Positions 55,702 through 64,000 of a stretch of DNA of 64,000 bases are shown in pieces; positions within the stretch are counted from its first letter, which is position 1; every line of letters starts with the position of its first letter. Below the pieces are notes generated by a model. The model had not been told where the DNA came from. It saw only the letters and a list, made by a program, of their open reading frames with translations, and ran no database searches. A program made the translations under genes and the position numbers. Source of the stretch: Chaetoderma sp. LZ-2023a (lineage: Eukaryota > Mollusca > Caudofoveata > Chaetodermatida > Chaetodermatidae); contig CM067373.1 in NCBI GenBank assembly GCA_034401795.1, positions 40,546,171-40,610,170 on the forward strand, given 5' to 3'.

Positions 55702-57220
55702 AAATTTGGTTGAAATCGCTCAGAATGGTAAGGAAACGAAGCAATTTGACAATTTTCGGTACATTATTCATAAAATCTAAGATTTTTACTCAAAAAATTG
55801 ATCAATCAAAATTCTGAATAGACGTTCTAGAGCTTACCACCATAGAAGCCATCTACCTAAATTTGGTTGAAATATGTCAAGCAGCTATGGAGGAGTAGCA
55901 TTTTGACCATTTCCGGTAGATTTTTCATAAAATCTAAGATTTTCACCCAAAAAATGGATCAATCAAAATTCTGAACAGAAGTTCTAGAGCGTACCACAAT
56001 AGAATCTATCTAGTCAAATTTGGTTGAAATATGTTAAGCAGCTATGGAGGAGTAGCATTTTCGGTAGATTTTTTTTGTAAAATTTAAGATTTTCACCCAA
56101 ATAATTGATCAATCAAAATTCTGAATAGGAGTTCTAGAGGGTACCACCATAGAAGCCACTTAGCCAAATTTGGCTGAAATGTGTCAAGCAGCTATGGAGG
56201 AGTAGCATTTTGACCATTTTCGGTAGATTTTTAATAAAATCTAAGATTTCCACCCAAAAAATTGATCAATCAAAATTCTGAATTGGAGTTCTAGAGCTGA
56301 GCACCATAGAAGCCATCAGCCAAATTTGGCTGAAATATGTCAAGCAGCTATGGAGGAGTAACATTTTCGGTAGATTTTTCATAAAATTTAAGATTTTCAC
56401 CCAAAAAAATTGATCAATCAAAATTCTGAATAGAAGTTCTAGAGCGTACCACAATAGAATCTATCTAGTCAAATTTGGTTGAAATATGTTAAGCAGCTAT
56501 GGAGGATTAGCATTTTCGGTAGATTTTTTTAATAAAATTTAAGATTTTCACCCAAATAATTGATCAATCAAAATTCTGAATAGAAGTTCTAGAGGGTACC
56601 ACCATAGAAGCCACTTAGCCAAATTTGGCTGAAATATGTCAAGCAGCTATGGAGGAGTAGCATTTTGACCATTTTCGGTAGGTTTTTAATAAAATCTAAG
56701 ATTTCCACGCCAAAAAATTGATCAATCAAAATTCTGAATAGAAGTTCTAGAGAATACCACCATAGAATCCATCTAGCCAGATATGGTTGAAATATGTCAA
56801 GCAGCTAAGGAGGAGTAGCATTTTGATAATTTCTGGTATTTTTTTCATAAAATCTAAGATTTTCACCCGAAAAATGGATCAATCAAAATTCTGAATAGAA
56901 GTTCTAAAGCTGAGCACTATAGAAGCCATCTAGCCAAATTTGGCTGAAATATGTCAAGCAGCTATGGAGGAGTAACATTTTAACCATTTCCGGTAGATTT
57001 TTAATAAAATCTAAATTTTCACCCCAAAAATTGATCAATCAAAATTCTGAAAAAAGTCCTGGAGGGTACCACCATAGGATCCTTTCAGCCAAATTTGGTT
57101 GAAATCAGTCAAACAGTTAAGAAGAAGAAGAAGAAGAAGCGATTTGACGGATGGGCGGACAGCCGGACGGATGGCCGCCATGGCATAAGCTCAATTGGTC
57201 TTTCAGGCCAGGTGAGCTAA

Positions 57221-59370
57221 AAATAGTTTGTCTGAAAGTTGTTAGAAAGACTTTAATAGTAAAATTACAAATTAATCAGATTCAGTGTTTAGATTCAAGG
57301 CTAACCAAGATGCCTTAAAGATTAGAGATCACTGATCATATAGCTAAATAATGCTTTGACATGTGCATTGGACGGTGAAGGTTCTTGAATGAGATCAACA
57401 AACTGGGCAGAGACCTGTGTACAAATATTATATCACAATCTATAATTACCAATTCATAGCATGAGAATAGATGGCCACCTATATAAGGGTACAATGTTAA
57501 ATAATGACCGAGTTGTTCAGAGCACATCACATATTAACTCTCTTTTTCATCTTACATAATTCCAGCCATAGCATACCGGTTAATACATAATTAGAACCTT
57601 TGGCTCAAGCCATTTCGCAATAAATACGTATCTCTGTTCATTCCGACTTACTTGGCTAAGCGCCAAGAGAATCAAGACTTTTAGTTTAATACTTCATGTT
57701 AATGCTCAAATTTCTTCAAGAATATTTTAATTCACTCATGGAAAATGTCAATCTGCAGACCAAGAGATGATTTTTTGACAACTTTACCACTGGAATGACT
57801 GGCTCAGTTATCGAGCCAGTCATTCCAGTAGTAAATTAAAAATAATATCCTCCTTGCCAGTCCTTGGTATGCAAATTAACATTTCTCAAGATCCCTACAA
57901 AAGCTGTTTTGGCCGGCTTCAGTGTTAAATTATCAATGGTCAACTTAACCCTTTAACCCATACCTATCTGGTGTTAAAAGTTTAAATTTTCAAACTAAAT
58001 TAAAAGATGAACTAGTGCTCATTTTTAAACAAATTTGGTGGAAGATGGTGCTGTCATAGCTGCTTTGATATTGACACAATCAAAGATAGAATATTGACAT
58101 CAGAGTGCTAAGGGTTAAATGCCAAGATTGTTTATTTCTATTTTTAGAAATCACCACAAGATTAATTGACTGGCTTTGCTTATCAACCCAGCCAGCTATT
58201 CCATTGGTAAATTTTCAAAAACAGTCTTCTCTTGGCCAGCAAATGGACATTCTTCAATACCAGAGGCTGTATTACAATGCTACATAGTTAACAGGATTCA
58301 CAGACCTGCATAATGAAATTCCCTACATTGTCCATAACTAATTCATCAAATCCCAGACCAATTTTATGAAGCCTCCAATCAATTTCCATTTCAAGACAAA
58401 ATTGTGCAGAAAACTAACAATTAGTAGCCGAGCTCGCTGCAAAATAATAACGATAATGGGAATCACACATGATAAAATTTAAATTTTCCATGCTTTCAAT
58501 AAACCGTTTAGCAGAGAATGTAGAATTTTCAAAACTTCTCAAGGCATTTATTTGACAAAGACCGACTTATACTAGTCGATAGTGATAGTAGCAGCACAAA
58601 ATGTCAAATTCACTACACATTAGATATTCAGTTTACGAGGATTTTAACAGATTTTCAACGGCCAATTCGTGTAATGTACTAGACGATTAAGTTCAAAGTC
58701 ATCCTGGCGAATGAACATTTACACTGGAGCCCCTGTGACACAAGATATCTGCTGATGATGTTACACATTTTGACTGCCATTATATTCTCGTCATCAGTTC
58801 TAAATATATTTTACAATACTGCCATTGTTCAAGATTTGTTGCAAATCCAGTATGTCCTGCAGAGACCATCCGCAACCTTGGCGATTCCCGATGATGAATC
58901 TTGCGACTGGTTTCTTTAGATCAGTTCGAGACTTCATAAGTAAATCGGAGTAGGTTTGTGAAAGAACTCTGTCGAAATGGACGATGGGGCAGAAATCCAG
59001 TATGGGTGCTAACTACAAGTAGTGATATGAGCTGGGACATTGAGTAATAAATGTTATGAACCAAATTTAACTCGTTCACAAGATTATTGATTACATTCTC
59101 TTTAAAATATCACCATACTATGCACCATTTACAGAGCTCTGGCTATAATGCAGCATCCGGAATGCACAATGTACATCATTCTCTATGCTGAGATGTACAA
59201 TTATACAGGGTTGTATTTGCATATGTAAATGCTTTGCTGGACGCAATAGCTGATCAAATGCCTGGTGATGAAACCATGTATGGCTGACATGTTACATGAA
59301 AAATAAACCAAATATTACATGTATTTTCTAAATAAAAAATAATCACATTAGCAATCGCAAGAAAATTCAA
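57221..59370. other. Unassigned AT-rich DNA with hairpin elements
   Basis: 57744-57886 is a clear family B hairpin (CTGGCTCAGTTATCGAGCCAG centre) and 58155-58255 a degraded one. The rest shows no gene or recognisable feature. Confidence 0.4.
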
Positions 59371-61400
59371 ATTGTTGTTTAAATATGAACATCCATTTTT
59401 AGGCAGACCAAGATACTGTTTGTCTTTTTTAATTTACCACTGGAATGACTCACTCTGTCATCGAGCCAGTCATTCCAGTGGTAAAATTTCTAAAATAGTC
59501 TTCTTGGCCAACAAATGCACATTTCTCAAATTTCAAAGCATCTCTAAATGCTAGGGTTTTGTTTATCAGTATGTCCATTAATTAACTCTAACAAATAGGA
59601 CATCTACTGAATATTTTAAAATTAATAAGACTGGAAGCCACTACCGCCTTAGGCAGCAACTTCTTCCAGTCATATTAATTTCAAAATATTGAACAAAATT
59701 TGTTGCACATCGCAAAGAATGTACTTGGGCTTGTCTTTGAAAGGGTATAGTGAAGCCGGCCAAAAGCGGCCTCTGTAGTGCTCTAGAGTAATATCAATAA
59801 GCAGGCCAATAGAAGACAATTTTGAAAATGGTACCACTTGAATGACGGGCTTGTCATTTCAGTGGTAAATTTAAAAAAAAAAGTCTGCTTCGCCTACAGA
59901 TTATGGATATTCAATAAGGTAATAATTTGTTTAACCAGATTTAGCTATTAACAAGTAAACTAAAAATAATACTGAACTTCATTGATTGGAGCAACCGACT
60001 GACTTTAACAATTACAAGAGAATTCAAATTGTCGCTTTATGAATGTCCATTTTTAGTCGGACCAAGAGAACACTATTTTTTTTAAAGTTTACCACTCAAA
60101 TGTCTTGTGGCATCATCGAGCCAGTCGTTCCAATGGTAAGATTTCAAAAATAGCCTTCTTGGCCAACAAAAGCACATTTCCCAAACTCACTGTAAATGCT
60201 GGTCTTTGGTCAGTTTGATCATTAACCCTTTCACTGGTAAATTCAATGTATCTCAATCTTCGGGAAAACAAACAGGAAATCTTTTGGATATTTTCAAATT
60301 AATATGACTGTAAGCCACTGCTGCCTTAGGCACCAACTGCTTCGAGTCATATTAATTTCAATTTATTGAACAAAATATTGAAGACAATATGCTACACATT
60401 GCAAAGATTGTATTTGGACTTGTCGTTGAAAGGGTATGGTGAAGCCGGCCAATATAGGCCTCTGTAGTGCTATTGAGGAATGTCCATATGCAGGCCAAGA
60501 GAAGAGAAGACTATTTTTGAAAATTGTATCACTGGCATGACTGGCTTGGTAACCGAGTCAGTCATAATGACATTCCATTGGTAAAATTTCAAAAATAGTC
60601 TTCTTGGCCAACAAATGCACATTTCTCAATCTCACTGGAAATGCTGGTTTTAACCCTTTCACTGATAAATTTAATGTTTTTTCAATCTCAGGGCAAACAA
60701 ACAGGAAATCTTTTGAATATTTTAAAATTAATATGACTGAAATGCTATATTATTTTCAAAATATTGAGCAAACTATGTCACACATCGCAAAGAATGTACT
60801 TGGACTTGTTGTTGAAAGGGTATGGTTAAGCAGGTCAAAATCGGCCTGTGTAGTACTCCTGAGGAATGTCCTCCATATGCAGGCCACGAAAAGGAGACTA
60901 TTTTTGGAATTTCCACCACTAGAATGACTGACTTGTCATTCCAGTGGTAAATTTTCAAAAAGGTCTCTTCAATTTGCAGGCCAAAAGAAGACTATTTTTT
61001 AAAATTGTACAACTGGTATGACTGCTTGGTAATCAAGCCAGTCATTCCAGTAGTAAAATTTCAAAAATAGTCTTCTTAGCCAACAAATGCACATTTCCCA
61101 AACTCACTGTAAATGCTGGTTTGTGGTCAGTTTGACCATTAACCCTTTCACCGATAAATTCAATGTATCTCATTCTCAGGGCAAACAAGCATGAACTCTT
61201 GAAAATTTAAAAATTAATATGACTTGAAGCCATTGCTGCCTTATGGAGCAACTGCTTTCAGTCATATTAACTTCAAAATATTGAACAAAATATGCTACAC
61301 ATTGCAAAGAATGTTCTTGGTCTTGTTGTTGAAAGGGTAAACCCTTTCATGGTGAAGCCAGCCAAAACCAGCCTCTGTAGCGGACTAGTAGATTTCTTGA
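59371..61400 (+). repeat. Segmental array of mixed hairpin elements
   Basis: Four successive segments begin with TCTTGGCCAACAAA(T/A)GCACATTT at about 59503, 60154, 60600 and 61072. Each segment holds a family A hairpin (59608, 60287, a shortened one near 60716, 61201), an ACATYGCAAAGAWTGT...TTGAAAGGGTA block, and a family B hairpin with its GACTGGCTNGGTNAYCGAGYCAGTC centre. Spacings are 651, 446 and 472 bp. Confidence 0.7.
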
Positions 61401-61442
61401 GGAATAGTAGTAGGCATACTAGGAGTTCTAGAGCAGAGGGTA

Positions 61443-61850
<408 letters not shown>

Positions 61851-62105
61851 TTAAAACTAAAAAACTTAAAAAACTATAAAACTCCCAGACCCCACCTGTC
61901 CAGGAGAACCCCCGCATTATCGGCGGCCAGCCTCTCTCCCATCTCTTTTCTGCTGGGCTTTTTATGTGGGTTTGTTCTTGACCCCCCCCCCCACCCTCCA
62001 CTTGGAGGGCTCCCTCGTTGCTCATATTTCTGTCATTGTACCCCTACACTAGTTCGTACGCTTTGAATTTGTTTCGAACTGGGTACCATCTAGCTGAGGT
62101 CTTTG

Positions 62106-62172
62106 GAGAGATTTGAACCATGGTTTTTTTTAATTAGAATTCAGCGCAGCTATCAATTGAGCCAACGGGGAA
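62106..62172 (-). other. tRNA-like (SINE-type) fragment
   Basis: On minus: GTTCCCCGTTGGCTCAATTGATAGCTG resembles a tRNA 5' half with an A box, and GGTTCAAATCTC matches a B box about 45 bp later. An anticodon arm cannot be confirmed, so I do not call a tRNA gene; a tRNA-derived SINE remnant is more likely. Confidence 0.4.
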
Positions 62173-62509
62173 CTAATAATTAGTCTACAAATAATGACAT
62201 TTATCTTTTAGGAATTGTTGTACAATAATAGCAAACAGATCAATAGGACTGATAACGCACAAAGGATATAGACCTAGATATATTACAGCCGATGTGTGTA
62301 CATATTTGCCATTAGGATATTCTAGATAACACATGACAGGTTATCAGCTAAATCTAGGTCATTTTTATTAATTAATGCATACATAGTTGAGATAGTTAAT
62401 GCATTGTATTATATGTTGAATTACACTTTAAAATCGCAGGTTCAAATCTCGCTATGTGTTATTAGCAAATGTTAAACAGTATTGCCAGATAGTAGAGCAC
62501 GCTGAGCAA

Positions 62510-62786
62510 CTTGATGTTGATTGATGTTGATTGATGTTGATTGATGTTGATTATGATGTTGATTGATGTTGACTGATGTTGATTGATGTTGATTATGATG
62601 TTGATTGATGATGATTGATGTTGATTATGATGTTGATTGATGTTGATTGATGATGAGTGATGTTGATTAATGTTGATTATGATGTTGAGTATGATGTTGA
62701 TTGATGATAGATGATGATGATGATGATGATGATGATGAAGGATGATGATGATGATGATGATGATAGATGATGATGATGATGATAGA
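62510..62786 (+). repeat. TTGATG / GAT minisatellite
   Basis: Irregular runs of TTGATGTTGATTGATG with TATGATG variants, passing into (GAT)n with two TAGATGATGATG interruptions. It ends about 65 bp before the third Polinton's first readable codon. Confidence 0.9.
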
Positions 62787-62850
62787 CATAATGGTGGTAG
62801 GTGCTGACCTGTCTTTAGCGATCACCTATCTTTAGAGACGGAATCATACT

Positions 62851-63946
62851 CTACGTGCACTCAAGCTGAATACCAGTGGTGTGCAATACACAAACCTAGG
62901 CATAGCCGAAGTATAGTACTGTCACGCCTACTGTGCGAGTGCCCACTCGCTCTCTGAACAGGTTCCCAATATGAAAGCTGAGCTGGTTGCCATGGTTAGG
63001 TGAGATGTTCTTACCTCCGAGGTGACACTGGCCATCCGGCCACTCGAGCGCCGACTCGAGATCATCGTGACCACTGGTCAGGCGGAGTAAAGCATACAAC
63101 TTCATTTTCTGTCAATAGGGACAGCAATCAGCCCGATTGCGTAGCTCACCGAGAACATTGGTCCCAGCCACTATACGTTTTATGTCATTTAGCTCCCATA
63201 ACCTGCTGAACGACCCCTCCCTTCTTAACCAAGACTGCTACAGCTACACAATCTGAGACACCTCGTTGCAATGTCAACTCTAGGCCCTGGTTATCTGTGG
63301 CCTTGACCTGCTGGTACTCTCAGACTACATGTAGGATTCGCTGTCTAGAACCCTCCCATTTTAGTTCCTGGTCATTCTCATCATGCCCGACGTGAAGTCA
63401 TGGAGGGGTCATCTTTACATCCGGAAGATGTTCGGTGTACACCCGGAGGAACAGCTTGTCCTGCATCAAGGCTGGATTCACATGTGTGTTTTTGAAGAGG
63501 GAGAAGAGTGGCACCGCGACAGGTATTTCTATGTTTGGTTGTAAGTTGAATTCTGTGAAACCTTCATTACATCCGATGGCATAGTACCCATTCCCCTTCA
63601 CATAGTATGTCGGTCCACGAGCTAGAGGAGCCAGGATTCGATACTCATTGTTTATGTAGGTGGTGTCTAAGGTGGTGTTGTTCTGCACAATCTTCCACGT
63701 GCTCCCCATCTGCGGCAGCTCTACATCCTTCTCCTCAGTGCTCTCGAGCTTAAACCTGAGCGTCATGCTCCTAATCTCGTGGATCTGTCCCGAGATCGCG
63801 AAGTCAATGTACTTCCCCGCAGTGGAGAGAGGGTTCGCATCATGGATACTAGGTCGAATGACTGTCAGACAGTCCTTCCGATGATTAGTGTGGTGCGAGG
63901 TCATGGGTTCAATCACTTCATCAGGATGCGGCACGTACTGTTGCAT
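62851..63946 (-). pseudogene. Capsid-candidate Polinton protein, diverged homologue
   Basis: ATG 63946 (MQQYVPHPDE) is open for 182 codons to 63398, covering the part that is broken by two stops in copies 1 and 2. Downstream a frameshift, a stop (TGA inside the HVVxEYQQVKA region) and further shifts precede an end matching GIQxExx and TAG at 62851-62853. Conserved blocks include KYIDFAIS, GNGYYAIGCNEGF and QDKLFLRVYTE. Its alignment from start to stop with 22161-23236 fixes the extent of the gene. Confidence 0.6.
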
Positions 63947-63981
63947 GTCTAATATCTAGCTATATACAGGTTTAAACGGCG
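63947..63981. promoter_or_regulatory. Bidirectional promoter candidate of the third Polinton
   Basis: TATATA at 63961-63966 and palindromic GTTTAAAC at 63970-63977 between ATGs at 63946 (-) and 63982 (+). Same order as at 22122-22160 read in reverse. Confidence 0.5.
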
Positions 63982-64000
63982 ATGTTTCTCCAGCAGATAA
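63982..64000 (+). pseudogene. Start of divergent Polinton gene (partial, window edge)
   Basis: ATG 63982 reads MFLQQI before the sequence ends, matching MFGKVLQQI at 22121 in copy 2. Only six codons are visible; whether the gene is intact cannot be seen. Confidence 0.4.

Larger units (their letters stand above)
51658..57220 (-). repeat. Satellite-bearing dispersed element, minus orientation, split by a LINE
   Basis: Tail (reverse) AACAAGAGGCCTGTGACGCTCACCTG at 51658; head (reverse) GCCATGGCATAAGCTCAATTGG...CAGGTGAGCTAA ending 57220. About twelve ~152-bp units, most of them at 55702-57120. Units at 55993 and 56448 are near-identical, giving a three-unit higher-order period of 455 bp. The LINE at 52144-55701 is inserted inside a unit. 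Confidence 0.75.
62851..64000 (-). mobile_element. Third, diverged Polinton in inverted orientation (runs off the right edge)
   Basis: It contains a homologue of the capsid-candidate gene on minus and the start of its divergent partner on plus, in the same arrangement as in copies 1 and 2. Nucleotide identity is visibly much lower than between copies 1 and 2, so it is a separate lineage or an older insertion. No terminal repeat was found at its left boundary, which lies near 62790-62850. Confidence 0.75.

Noticed and set aside
62106..62172. Functional tRNA gene
   Set aside because: A and B boxes are recognisable, but the stems do not pair convincingly by eye and a T-rich tract occupies the variable region.
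62510..62786. CRISPR-like spacing in the TTGATG tract
   Set aside because: It is an irregular minisatellite passing into (GAT)n, with no spacers, in a eukaryotic context.

Overview
This window looks like repeat-rich nuclear DNA from a marine invertebrate, most likely a mollusc. The grounds are AT-rich non-coding DNA full of dispersed repeats, a repeat family with the head TTAGCTCACCTGGCC...AAGTGAGCTTATGCCATGG and the tail GTGAGCGATACAGGCCC...GGGCCTCTTG (a type I associate with mollusc genomes), APE-type non-LTR retrotransposons (one with a 2A-like motif), and Polinton/Maverick-type virus-like DNA transposons. No intact ordinary host gene was recognised.

Positions 1-29965 hold two almost identical head-to-tail Polinton copies set in a ~155-bp satellite. 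Copy 2 is complete (14046-28169, 14124 bp) with imperfect terminal inverted repeats of about 175-190 bp. Copy 1 (1-12822) is cut by the left window edge and lacks its first ~1.4 kb. Both carry the same stops and frameshifts, so the unit was duplicated after it died. Gene order in copy 2: two minus-strand unknowns; plus-strand unknowns, including a coiled-coil/acidic protein, a hydrophobic protein and a long conserved-type protein; small plus-strand genes; an FtsK/HerA-type packaging ATPase; a minus-strand repeat-tailed protein; a capsid candidate; a minus-strand tail-anchored protein; an acidic membrane protein; a DDE integrase; and a 5'-truncated protein-primed-type DNA polymerase B on the minus strand. 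Four divergent gene pairs are separated by only 23-50 bp, each with a GTTTAAR core. Related GTTTAA...TATA motifs lie before most genes, which suggests a common promoter architecture.

Positions 29966-37100 hold three dispersed mollusc-type repeats of about 1.1-1.5 kb, a stand-alone array of the same ~155-bp units and an (ATT)n tract. Positions 37100-41400 hold degenerate repeats, a 317-bp foldback element rich in TGACGTCA and small hairpin elements. A decayed APE-type LINE lies on + at 41697-45228. Positions 45400-50380 are mostly unassigned DNA with low-complexity tracts and hairpin elements.

Positions 50382-57220 hold two minus-oriented satellite-bearing elements. The second is split by a younger LINE (52144-55701, minus) with a 10-bp target duplication; its reading frame opens on a 2A-like ribosome-skipping motif. 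Positions 57221-61400 are dominated by two families of small hairpin elements, partly as a segmental array. After an (AT)n tract come a possible Sfi1-like repeat exon, a tRNA-like fragment and a TTGATG/GAT minisatellite. At 62851-64000 a third, clearly diverged Polinton enters in inverted orientation (capsid-candidate gene and its divergent promoter).
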